Source: Pseudescherichia sp031998825 (GTDB taxonomy: Bacteria; Pseudomonadota; Gammaproteobacteria; Enterobacterales; Enterobacteriaceae). From it: a stretch of DNA of 64,000 nucleotides. Location of the stretch: contig NZ_DAMACX010000003.1 of NCBI RefSeq assembly GCF_031998825.1, forward strand, positions 62,001-126,000, in the 5' to 3' direction. Position numbers and translations under genes: made by a program. Each line of letters starts with the position of its first letter. Position 1 is the stretch's first letter. Positions 53,301 through 61,142 of this stretch are shown piece by piece. The notes below the pieces were generated by a model. That model saw nothing but the letters and a program-made list of their open reading frames with translations, did not search any database and was not told where the DNA came from.

Positions 53301-53851
53301 TGCCAGGGTGGCTCGCCGCCACCACCCTGGCGACCCTGGCTCCCGGCAGGGAAAATCGCCGCTTTGCGGATTGTTCGCCCCATCCCTGGGGCTCACCCCT
53401 TCGGGGGCAGCGCAAGCGCTGTCCAAAATTGCTCCCGGCAATTTTGTCCTCTGCTTATCCCTTCCGGCTTCCGGGTCGGGCGAGATGCAACGTCCCTGTA
53501 AGTCACGCCCTCAGCCCGCATCCATGCGGGCTGCCCCGGCCAGAAGTGAACGCCTCGGCGATTTTCAGCCGGACCCAACACCTCGCTTTGATATCGTGCT
53601 TATAGCGGCTTCAATGTTGCTGTAAGTTCCGGTCTAACAGCGCGGGTGTTGAGTCCCCGCTGAAACCGGCGAACCGGAGACCGGATGACAAGGACTGGAC
53701 GCCAGGGAGGGCGGCCAGAGGCGAAACGAGACACGACGTCGAGTCGAGCCGGCCGTCGGTCAGCCGGACGGGAGGTGAGCGCAGTGCGCAGCACCGGTTT
53801 CCCCGCGGGGCCGCGGGGATCGATAAGGGGGCCGCGGTGGCCCCCTTATCC

Positions 53852-53901
53852 CGTTCACGTGTGACACTCGTTATATGTTCTGCCCTGCATAAGGTGAACG
53901 G
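53852..53901 (-). repeat. Right 50-bp symmetric end of the structured element
   Basis: Read on the minus strand from 53901 it begins CCGTTCACCT and ends CACACGTGAACG at the same 50-bp spacing as the left end. No target-site duplication is seen directly outside 53251 and 53901. Confidence 0.8.
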
Positions 53902-53959
53902 AACACATATACCAGAGTCACATATTTCCCTTTTCCCACAGCTTAACTGACAAACATTA

Positions 53960-53982
53960 CAGCCCACGGGCTGCCCTTTTTT
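53960..53982 (-). repeat. Partial second copy of the fruA terminator
   Basis: Exact 23-nt repeat of 53188-53210 (loop, right arm and T run), but the outer left arm (GGG) is replaced by ATTA. The remaining stem is 6 bp. It fits an insertion into the original terminator with the 3' part duplicated, or an att-like core. Confidence 0.8.
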
Positions 53983-53983
53983 T

Positions 53984-54015
53984 GCGCCCGGTGGCGCTAC
54001 GCTTACCGGGCCTAC
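53984..54015. repeat. REP element overlapping the nfo stop codon
   Basis: GCGCCCGGTGGCGC followed by GCTTACCGGGCCTAC. The nfo stop codon (TAG at 54012-54014 on the minus strand) lies inside the REP core GTAGGCCCGG. Confidence 0.85.
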
Positions 54016-54872
54016 AGGACCGTGGCTGTCTGTACCTGTTGCGCCTTCAGCCACGCAATCTCTTCATCCCAGATATCTGAGTTAATGGTCTCGAGGATCA
54101 GCGGAATACCGTCAAAGCGGGCGTCCTGCATGATCCAGCTAAAGGCCTCGTGGCCAATATTGCCTTCACCCAGGCTGTGGTGACGGTCGACGCGGCTGGC
54201 AAAGGCGCTTTTGGCATCGTTGAGGTGCATTCCCCGTAAATACTGGAAGCCGACGATGCGATCAAACTCGGCAAAGGTTTTTTCACAGGCCTCGCTGCCG
54301 CGCAGATCGTAGCCTGCCGCAAAGGCGTGGCAGGTATCGATGCAGACGCCAACGCGGGATTTATCCTCCACGCCGTCGATAATTGCCGCCAGGTGTTCAA
54401 ACTTAAAGCCGAGGTTGCTGCCCTGGCCCGCAGTGTTTTCAATCACCGCCGTGACGCCCTCGGTTTTATCCAGCGCGATGTTGATCGACTCGGCGATGCG
54501 CGCCAGGCACTCATCCTCCGGGATCTGCATCAGGTGGCTACCAGGATGGAAGTTCAGCAGGGTCAGGCCGAGCTGCTCGCAGCGCTGCAGCTCATCAATA
54601 AAGGCCTCCCGGGACTTCTCCAGCGCCTCGGCTACCGGGTGCCCGAGGTTAATCAGATAGCTGTCATGGGGCAGGATCTGCCCTGGACCAAAGCGGTGTT
54701 TTTCACAGGCGGCCTTAAACTCGTTGATTGTCGCGCTACTGAGCGCCGCCGCCCGCCACTGGCGCTGGTTTTTGGTAAACAGGGCAAAGGCGGTGGCCCC
54801 GATCTCTGCCGCACGTACGGCGGCATTTGCCACGCCGCCCGCCGCGCTAACGTGCGCGCCAATAAATTTCAT
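54012..54872 (-). CDS. nfo: Endonuclease IV
   Basis: AP endonuclease with three zinc ions that cuts 5' of abasic sites and damaged 3' ends; part of the SoxRS regulon in E. coli. It has 286 residues (E. coli 285). Metal-ligand segments: FIGAHVSAAGG, NFHPGSHL, CIDTCHAFAAGYDLR, HLNDAKS and HHSLGEGNIG. The start is the ATG ending at 54872 with CAGGAG upstream. The C-terminus is fixed by a REP sequence that supplies the stop codon. Confidence 0.97.
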   Translation of the reverse strand: MKFIGAHVSAAGGVANAAVRAAEIGATAFALFTKNQRQWRAAALSSATINEFKAACEKHRFGPGQILPHDSYLINLGHPVAEALEKSREAFIDELQRCEQLGLTLLNFHPGSHLMQIPEDECLARIAESINIALDKTEGVTAVIENTAGQGSNLGFKFEHLAAIIDGVEDKSRVGVCIDTCHAFAAGYDLRGSEACEKTFAEFDRIVGFQYLRGMHLNDAKSAFASRVDRHHSLGEGNIGHEAFSWIMQDARFDGIPLILETINSDIWDEEIAWLKAQQVQTATVL

Positions 54873-54947
54873 CTACTACTCCTGTAAAACCCGCAGGTAA
54901 AAACAAAGGCGTATGATAGCGGGTTCGCTACAGTAGAATGTATTGAT

Positions 54948-55994
54948 TTATGTTATTAAATAATGAACCACCAGGTTTATGGCGCCGCCGCCAACGATTA
55001 GCCAGGCAAAAAGGAGCAGCGCCATCAGCAGCGGCCGCGCCCCCGCTTTGCGAATTGCGCTAATGTGCGTCGTCACGCCCAGCGCCGCCATTGCCATCGC
55101 CAGCAGCAGGGTATCCAGCGTAACCAGCATATCGACAACGGTTTTCGGCAGCAGGCCGAAAGAGTTGAATACCGCAACCGCAATAAACAGGATCGCAAAC
55201 CACGGGATCGTAATCTTGCCGCATTGACCGACCCTGGCCGGAGCCAGCTGCTTTACGCGGGCGGCAAGCAGGATCAGGAACGGGGCCAGCATCATTACCC
55301 GCAGCATTTTAGCGATCACCGCCGCGCTCTCCGTCTCTGGGCTAACGGCGTGGCCTGCGGCAACCACCTGCGCCACCTCATGCATCGTCGATCCTATATA
55401 GATGCCGAAGCTCTCCGGCGTAAACCAGTGCGCAAGCAGCGGATAGAGGGCGGGGTAGATGAAAATAGCCAGCGTGCCAAAAATCATCACCGTCGCGATG
55501 GCCACGGCTACCTTGCTGGACTCGGCTTTCAGCACCGGCTCGGTGGCCAAGACCGCCGCCGCGCCGCAGATGCTGCTGCCAGCCCCGATCAGCCAGCTGG
55601 TATGTTTGTCGAGGCCGAAGACTTTCTGGCCCAGAAAACACGCCAGTAAAAAGGTGCTGGAGAGCGTCAGCACGTCTATGACGATACCGCTGACGCCGAC
55701 GTCAGCAATCTGGGAAAAGGTCAGGCGAAAGCCATACAGAACGATCCCCAGCCGCAGCAGGTGCTGTTTGGCAAACACAATCCCGCTCTCGCAGGGCCGC
55801 CCAATCTGCGGATAAAGGGTGTTACCGAGCACCATCCCGATTAAAATAGCCAGTGAAAGGGCGCTAAAACCGGCACCGGAGACGGCAGGGATCGTGCCGC
55901 TCCACAGCGCTACGCCAGCCACGGCCGCGCTTAACGCCAGGCCTGGAACAAGATGCCCCACGCTACGATGATGTTTTAATGTCAGTTCAGCCAT
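54948..55994 (-). CDS. yeiH: UPF0324 inner-membrane protein YeiH
   Basis: 348 residues (E. coli 349), about ten membrane helices, with the family segment FAKQHLLRLGIVLYGFRLTFSQI and LIGAGSSICGAAAVLATEPV. The PSE/YeiH family includes putative sulfate/sulfonate exporters; the function in enterobacteria is not settled. Divergent from its likely regulator gene yeiE. Confidence 0.92.
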   Translation of the reverse strand: MAELTLKHHRSVGHLVPGLALSAAVAGVALWSGTIPAVSGAGFSALSLAILIGMVLGNTLYPQIGRPCESGIVFAKQHLLRLGIVLYGFRLTFSQIADVGVSGIVIDVLTLSSTFLLACFLGQKVFGLDKHTSWLIGAGSSICGAAAVLATEPVLKAESSKVAVAIATVMIFGTLAIFIYPALYPLLAHWFTPESFGIYIGSTMHEVAQVVAAGHAVSPETESAAVIAKMLRVMMLAPFLILLAARVKQLAPARVGQCGKITIPWFAILFIAVAVFNSFGLLPKTVVDMLVTLDTLLLAMAMAALGVTTHISAIRKAGARPLLMALLLFAWLIVGGGAINLVVHYLIT

Positions 55995-56050
55995 AACCTT
56001 CTCCTCTGTTGGGATAAAAGGTTACGTTGAGCTGGCTTAAAAATAAAATT

Positions 56051-56072
56051 GATTATATATTTATAATTAATC
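56051..56072. promoter_or_regulatory. Probable YeiE (LysR-type) binding site
   Basis: GATTA-N12-TAATC is an AT-rich dyad centred in the 123-bp gap between yeiH and yeiE. LysR-type regulators commonly bind such T-N11-A dyads between themselves and a divergent target. Confidence 0.55.
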
Positions 56073-56117
56073 TATATAAGTGGTAAGCAAACGCGCTTGC
56101 CTAACAGGACCGTGACC

Positions 56118-56984
56118 ATGCATATCACCCTGCGCCAGCTGGCAGTTTTTGCTGAAGTGCTGAAAAGCGGCTCGACCACCCAGGCTTCCCAGATGCTGGC
56201 GCTCTCCCAGTCGGCGGTCAGCGCAGCCCTGACCGATCTGGAAGGGCAGCTTGACGTGCAGCTTTTCGACCGGGTTGGCAAGCGGCTGATGGTTAACGAG
56301 CATGGTCGGCTGCTCTATCCCCGCGCGCTGGCGCTGCTTGAACAGGCCACAGAAATAGAGCAGCTGTTCCGGGAAGATAACGGGGCGATCCGCGTCTACG
56401 CCAGCAGTACCATCGGCAACTATATCCTGCCGGAGATCATCGCCCGCTACCGCCGTGATTTTCCGGCGCTGCCGCTGGAGATGAGCGTGGGCAACAGTCA
56501 GGACGTGATTAACGCAGTAGCGGATTTCCGCGTCGACATTGGCCTTATTGAGGGGCCGTGCCATACCGCTGAGATCGTATCCGAACCCTGGCTGGAGGAT
56601 GAGCTGGTGGTGTTTGCCTCCCCGGCCTCGCCGCTATTGCAGGGGGAGGTGACGCTGGATCGCCTCGCCAGCGCGCCGTGGATCCTGCGCGAGCGCGGGT
56701 CCGGTACCCGGGAACTGGTTGATTATCTGCTGCTCTCCCACCTGCCGCAGTTTCATCTCGGCATGGAGCTGGGCAACTCGGAGGCTATCAAGCATGCGGT
56801 GCGCCACGGGCTGGGTATCAGCTGTCTGTCGCGGCGGGTGATTGCCGAGCAGCTGGAGACCGGCACGCTCAAGGAGATCGCTATTCCGCTGCCGCGTCTG
56901 GTGCGTACCCTGTGGCGCATTCATCACCGGCAGAAGCATCTCTCTAACGCCCTGAAACGCTTTCTGCGCTACTGTGAAATATAA
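56118..56984 (+). CDS. yeiE: LysR-type transcriptional regulator YeiE
   Basis: 288 residues. N-terminal winged helix (MHITLRQLAVFAEVLKSGSTTQASQMLALSQSAVSAALTDLE) and C-terminal sensor domain beginning IRVYASSTIGNYILP. In E. coli it affects motility, lysine-related lysP expression and iron/sulfite responses; I rely on neighbourhood for its role here (yeiH divergent, lysP downstream). ATG at 56118 has ACAGGAC upstream; a TTG at 56097 is less likely. The C-terminus is about five residues shorter than E. coli. Confidence 0.93.
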   Translation: MHITLRQLAVFAEVLKSGSTTQASQMLALSQSAVSAALTDLEGQLDVQLFDRVGKRLMVNEHGRLLYPRALALLEQATEIEQLFREDNGAIRVYASSTIGNYILPEIIARYRRDFPALPLEMSVGNSQDVINAVADFRVDIGLIEGPCHTAEIVSEPWLEDELVVFASPASPLLQGEVTLDRLASAPWILRERGSGTRELVDYLLLSHLPQFHLGMELGNSEAIKHAVRHGLGISCLSRRVIAEQLETGTLKEIAIPLPRLVRTLWRIHHRQKHLSNALKRFLRYCEI

Positions 56985-57114
56985 GAGGTTCTGTGCTTTA
57001 CTTATAATCCATTGCCGATCATGAAGGTCTCTTATAACCGCATATTTGAGCCAGAAGGATAGGGTGACGTCTGCTACAATCCCGCCTCATTTTTTTGATG
57101 GATAGCATTTTCAT

Positions 57115-58584
57115 ATGGTTTCCGATACTAAAACCACACAAGCGCCCACGCTTCGCCGTGAACTCAAGGCGCGTCACCTGACAATGATCGCTATTGGCGG
57201 ATCTATTGGTACAGGTCTCTTTGTTGCCAGCGGCGCAACCATCTCCCAGGCGGGTCCCGGCGGCGCGCTGCTCTCTTATATATTGATTGGCCTGATGGTC
57301 TACTTCCTGATGACCAGCCTCGGCGAGCTGGCGGCCTATATGCCGGTGTCCGGCTCGTTCGCGACCTATGGTCAGAAATATGTCGAAGAGGGCTTTGGCT
57401 TCGCGCTGGGCTGGAACTACTGGTACAACTGGGCGGTAACCATCGCCGTTGACCTGGTGGCCGCGCAGCTGGTGATGAGCTGGTGGTTCCCGGACACGCC
57501 GGGCTGGATCTGGAGCGCGCTGTTCCTGGCCGCCATCGTTTTACTGAACTGGATCTCGGTGAAAGGCTTTGGCGAGGCGGAGTACTGGTTCTCGTTAATT
57601 AAGGTCGCCACCGTCATTATCTTTATCATCGTCGGCGTGATGATGATCCTCGGCATCTTCCACGGCGCAAAACCGGCTGGCTGGAGCAACTGGGGCATCG
57701 GCGATGCACCGTTCGCCGGTGGTTTTGCCGCCATGATTGGCGTGGCGATGATTGTGGGCTTCTCTTTCCAGGGCACCGAGCTGATTGGTATCGCGGCGGG
57801 TGAGTCGGAAGATCCCGAGAAGAATATCCCGCGTGCAGTGCGTCAGGTGTTCTGGCGTATCCTGCTGTTCTATGTATTCGCTATCCTGATCATCAGCCTG
57901 ATCATTCCGTATACCGATCCGAGCCTGCTGCGTAACGATGTGAAAGACATCAGCGTCAGCCCATTCACTCTGGTGTTCGAACACGCGGGCCTGCTCTCTG
58001 CGGCGGCGGTAATGAATGCGGTGATCCTGACGGCGGTATTGTCGGCGGGTAACTCCGGTATGTACGCCTCCACGCGTATGCTCTACACCCTGGCCTGCGA
58101 CGGTAAAGCGCCGCGTATCTTTGCTCGTCTCTCTAATGGCGGCGTACCGCGTAACGCTCTGTATGCCACCACGGTGATTGCTGGGCTTTGCTTCCTGACC
58201 TCCATGTTTGGCAACCAGACGGTTTACCTGTGGTTGCTTAACACCTCGGGCATGACCGGGTTTATCGCCTGGCTGGGGATCGCTATTAGCCATTACCGTT
58301 TCCGTCGTGGCTACGTTATGCAGGGTCATAACCTGAGCGATCTGCCGTACCGCTCGGGCTTCTTCCCGCTGGGGCCGATCTTTGCCTTTATACTCTGCCT
58401 GATCATCACCCTGGGTCAGAACTATCAAGCCTTCCTTGAAGACAGCATAGACTGGGGCGGAGTCGCAGCGACCTATATCGGTATTCCGCTGTTCCTGATC
58501 ATCTGGTTCGGCTACAAGCTGACGCGCGGAACGAAATTTGTTAGCTATAGGGACATGGAGTTCCCGAAAAGGTTTAACAAATAA
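57115..58584 (+). CDS. lysP: Lysine-specific permease LysP
   Basis: Amino acid-polyamine-organocation family lysine:H+ symporter, also the co-sensor that restrains CadC in E. coli. It has 489 residues as in E. coli. Twelve helices; family opening LKARHLTMIAIGGSIGTGLFVASG and GESEDPEKNIPRAVRQVFWRI. Own promoter in the 130-bp gap after yeiE; intrinsic terminator follows. Confidence 0.96.
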   Translation: MVSDTKTTQAPTLRRELKARHLTMIAIGGSIGTGLFVASGATISQAGPGGALLSYILIGLMVYFLMTSLGELAAYMPVSGSFATYGQKYVEEGFGFALGWNYWYNWAVTIAVDLVAAQLVMSWWFPDTPGWIWSALFLAAIVLLNWISVKGFGEAEYWFSLIKVATVIIFIIVGVMMILGIFHGAKPAGWSNWGIGDAPFAGGFAAMIGVAMIVGFSFQGTELIGIAAGESEDPEKNIPRAVRQVFWRILLFYVFAILIISLIIPYTDPSLLRNDVKDISVSPFTLVFEHAGLLSAAAVMNAVILTAVLSAGNSGMYASTRMLYTLACDGKAPRIFARLSNGGVPRNALYATTVIAGLCFLTSMFGNQTVYLWLLNTSGMTGFIAWLGIAISHYRFRRGYVMQGHNLSDLPYRSGFFPLGPIFAFILCLIITLGQNYQAFLEDSIDWGGVAATYIGIPLFLIIWFGYKLTRGTKFVSYRDMEFPKRFNK

Positions 58585-58600
58585 ATCCTTTCACTATCAA

Positions 58601-58629
58601 GCCCTTTCATTTTGAAAGGGCTTTTTTTT
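58601..58629 (+). terminator. lysP terminator
   Basis: GCCCTTTCA-tttt-TGAAAGGGC followed by eight T. Confidence 0.92.
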
Positions 58630-58680
58630 GCCCATAATTTCTCCATAAATCCTCTCCTTGACATAACTTTTAACAATTAA

Positions 58681-58699
58681 ATTGATAATCATTATTATT
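58681..58699 (+). promoter_or_regulatory. Fur box of cirA
   Basis: ATTGATAATCATTATTATT matches the Fur consensus (GATAATGATAATCATTATC family) and lies just after a TTGACA hexamer (58658-58663), so Fur-Fe would block the promoter. About 100 bp upstream of cirA. Confidence 0.85.
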
Positions 58700-58801
58700 T
58701 GCTTTATCGTTACGCTCTCTTCGCCAACGTAGCGGGGAGTAGATAAAACCTTGTGAGCAAAACTTCTTAGATTTGTTGTAGTTATCTCATGGAGAAATGG
58801 A

Positions 58802-60784
58802 ATGTTTAGGTTGAATCCCATCGTGCGGGGAGGGCTTTGTGCGTCCGCCATGGCGCTGGCGCTGCCAGCTTTCGCAGTTGACAGTGAGTCCGACACTCTG
58901 GTCGTGACCGCCGCCGCCACGGAGCAGAATCTGAAGGATGCCCCGGCCAGTATTAGCGTTGTGACGCAGCAGGACCTGCAGCGCCGGCCGGTCAACAATC
59001 TTAAGGATGTGCTCCAGGACGTACCGGGCGTACAGCTCACCAACGAGGGCGACAACCGTAAAGGCGTCAGCATTCGCGGCCTGAGCAGCAGCTATACGCT
59101 GATCCTGATCGACGGCAAGCGCGTCAACTCGCGCAATGCGGTCTTCCGCCACAACGATTTTGACCTGAACTGGATCCCGGTGGATGCCATCGAGCGTATT
59201 GAAGTGGTACGCGGCCCGATGTCCTCGCTCTACGGCTCCGACGCGCTGGGCGGCGTGGTCAACATTATCACTAAGAAGGTGGGTCAGCAGTGGACCGGTA
59301 CGCTCTCGGCGGATACCACCATCCAGGAGAAACGCGATCGCGGCGATACGTACAACGGCCAGTTCTATACCAGCGGCCCGCTGGTGGATGGCGTGCTGGG
59401 CATGAAGGCCTTCGGCAGCGTAGCGAAGCGTGAGAAGGATAAGCAGGAGCCGTCAGACACTACCGCGACCGGTGAGACACCGCGTATCGAAGGCTTCACC
59501 AGCCGCGACGCGAACGTAGAGTTTGCCTGGACGCCGTCCGAAAACCACGACTTTACCGCCGGATATGGCTTTGATCGCCAGGATCGGGACTCCGACTCCC
59601 TCGATCGTAACCGGCTAGAGCGTGAAAACTACTCTCTGAGCCACAATGGCCGCTGGGACGTCGGCACCAGCGAGCTGAAGTTCTATGGCGAGAAGGTAGA
59701 TAATAAAGATCCGGGCAGCAAAGGCATTACCTCAGAAAACAACACCGTGGATGGCAAATATGTCCTGCCGCTGGAGATGATTAATCAGTTCGTGACCGTC
59801 GGCGGCGAGTGGCGTCACGACAAGCTCAAGGATCCGGTTAACCTCACCGGAGGCAGCAGCAGCAACACCTCCGCCAGCCAGTACGCGCTGTTTATTGAAG
59901 ACGAGTGGCGTATTTTCGAGCCGCTGGCGCTGACCACCGGCATTCGTATGGACGATCATGAAACCTACGGGGATCACTATAGCCCGCGCGCCTACCTTGT
60001 CTATAACGCCACCGATACCGTAACCGTTAAGGGCGGCTGGGCCACGGCCTTTAAAGCGCCCTCTCTGCTACAGCTCAGCCCGGACTGGGCGACGAACTCC
60101 TGCCGCGGCAGCTGTCGGATTGTCGGTAGTCCGGATCTGAAGCCGGAGACCAGCGAAAGCGTTGAGCTGGGTCTCTACTACAGCGGGGAAGAGGGCTGGC
60201 TGGAAGGCGTGGAGGGCAGCATTACCACCTTCCAGAATGATGTTGACGACATGATCAGCATCAACCGTACCGCTGATGCGGCTGCCGCACCGTCCTACTC
60301 TAATTTTGTCGGCTTCTATACCAATGCCAACGGTCAACGCGTGCCGACGTTCCGCTACTTCAACGTCAACAAAGCGCGCATTCGCGGCGTAGAGACCGAG
60401 CTGAAGGTGCCGTTTGACGATGCCTGGAAGCTGACGCTGAACTACACCTATAACGACGGTCGCGATCTCAGCGACGGCGGCGATAAGCCGTTGCAGGAGC
60501 TGCCGTTCCATACTGCAAACGGTACCCTGGACTGGCAGGCAATGCAGGATTGGTCCTTCTACGTCACCGGTAACTATACCGGTGAGAAGCGTGACGTGAG
60601 CAATACGGGCAAAACGCCGGGCGGCTATGTGATCTGGAATGCGGGCGGCGCATGGCAGGCGACGAAAAACGTCAAGCTGCGGGCAGGGGTACTCAACCTT
60701 ACGGATAAAGATCTGAGCCGTGACGACTACAGCTATAATGAAGATGGCCGACGCTATTTCATGGCTGTTGACTACCGCTTTTAA
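58802..60784 (+). CDS. cirA: Catecholate siderophore TonB-dependent receptor CirA
   Basis: Outer-membrane receptor for dihydroxybenzoyl-serine type siderophores and entry route for colicin I and some siderophore-beta-lactams. It has 660 residues (E. coli 663). Signal peptide about 25 residues (ends LPAFA), TonB box DTLVVTA directly after, plug domain (LKDAPASISVVTQQDL, GVSIRGLSSSYTLILIDGKRVNSR), 22-strand barrel ending MAVDYRF. A disulfide pair lies in SCRGSCRIVG. ATG at 58802 after GGAG. Iron-regulated by the Fur box. Confidence 0.96.
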   Translation: MFRLNPIVRGGLCASAMALALPAFAVDSESDTLVVTAAATEQNLKDAPASISVVTQQDLQRRPVNNLKDVLQDVPGVQLTNEGDNRKGVSIRGLSSSYTLILIDGKRVNSRNAVFRHNDFDLNWIPVDAIERIEVVRGPMSSLYGSDALGGVVNIITKKVGQQWTGTLSADTTIQEKRDRGDTYNGQFYTSGPLVDGVLGMKAFGSVAKREKDKQEPSDTTATGETPRIEGFTSRDANVEFAWTPSENHDFTAGYGFDRQDRDSDSLDRNRLERENYSLSHNGRWDVGTSELKFYGEKVDNKDPGSKGITSENNTVDGKYVLPLEMINQFVTVGGEWRHDKLKDPVNLTGGSSSNTSASQYALFIEDEWRIFEPLALTTGIRMDDHETYGDHYSPRAYLVYNATDTVTVKGGWATAFKAPSLLQLSPDWATNSCRGSCRIVGSPDLKPETSESVELGLYYSGEEGWLEGVEGSITTFQNDVDDMISINRTADAAAAPSYSNFVGFYTNANGQRVPTFRYFNVNKARIRGVETELKVPFDDAWKLTLNYTYNDGRDLSDGGDKPLQELPFHTANGTLDWQAMQDWSFYVTGNYTGEKRDVSNTGKTPGGYVIWNAGGAWQATKNVKLRAGVLNLTDKDLSRDDYSYNEDGRRYFMAVDYRF

Positions 60785-60791
60785 CAGCGTA

Positions 60792-60817
60792 TAAAAAATG
60801 GGGGGTGCCAGCCCCCC
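60792..60817 (-). terminator. Terminator of the holin-like gene
   Basis: On the minus strand GGGGGG-ctggca-CCCCCC is followed by ATTTTTTAT, 14 nt past the stop at 60831. On the plus strand the hairpin after cirA lacks a T run. Confidence 0.8.
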
Positions 60818-60830
60818 TAAAAATTACAAC

Positions 60831-61142
60831 CTATTTCTTATTGTCAGAGGAAAAATAATACTTAAACAAACCGGTAATAATGGCTCTGATTTTAAAGGGA
60901 CCAATAAAACCGGTAATAATCCCTATTAAAGGGAACAAAAGGTGGTAGTGGTTGCCGCGAATCAACACATCTAAAAAGGCCAGCGCGCTGACGACGCAGA
61001 CTAAGCTGCTTATTATAATATTCCCTGGTGAGGCTTTTTCGACATATCCTGACCAGCAGGAGACGATAAAAGCGCTCAGGCCGCAAAACGTAGCCAATGG
61101 ATGGTTTGCCAGAAAAAAAAGTAAATTAACGATATAACTCAT
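60831..61142 (-). CDS. Small holin-like inner-membrane protein
   Basis: 103 residues with three predicted membrane helices (about 13-33, 41-62, 66-84) and a charged C-terminal tail (YYFSSDNKK). This size and layout are those of phage holins; I cannot assign a holin family. Its start overlaps the end of the LysR gene by 17 nt, so translation is probably coupled and the two act together. A proper terminator follows. AT-rich compared with cirA and yeiG. Alternatives: a small transporter subunit or an orphan membrane protein. Confidence 0.75.
   Translation of the reverse strand: MSYIVNLLFFLANHPLATFCGLSAFIVSCWSGYVEKASPGNIIISSLVCVVSALAFLDVLIRGNHYHLLFPLIGIITGFIGPFKIRAIITGLFKYYFSSDNKK

Larger units (their letters stand above)
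53211..53982. mobile_element. Unclassified structured insertion between duplicated fruA terminator ends
   Basis: A block of about 770 bp separates the intact fruA terminator from a partial second copy of it; a 23-nt direct repeat bounds the insertion. It has no gene I can support. It contains 50-bp symmetric ends, five GTGAACG/CGTTCAC heptamers (53252, 53294, 53546, 53852, 53894) and many perfect hairpins: 10-bp stems at 53302-53331 and 53512-53533, 8-bp at 53425-53445, 11-bp at 53823-53849. It could be a non-autonomous transposable element, a remnant of a satellite phage replication region, or a structured RNA gene. No known insertion sequence, intron or Rfam class was recognised. Confidence 0.6.

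Noticed and set aside
53231..53625. Two overlapping plus-strand frames (124 and 105 codons) and minus-strand frames in the structured element
   Set aside because: They are Arg/Pro/Ser-rich, run through perfect hairpins, and no frame is preferred by codon use. They recall spurious proteins annotated as Ash/Icd-like near satellite phages, but I cannot support coding.
53211..53982. Group II or group IIC intron, retron or IS200/IS605-type element
   Set aside because: Insertion behind a terminator recalls group IIC introns, but there is no GTGYG 5' end, no domain V-like 34-nt hairpin recognised, no reverse transcriptase, and introns do not duplicate the terminator. No TnpA/TnpB or RT gene is present.
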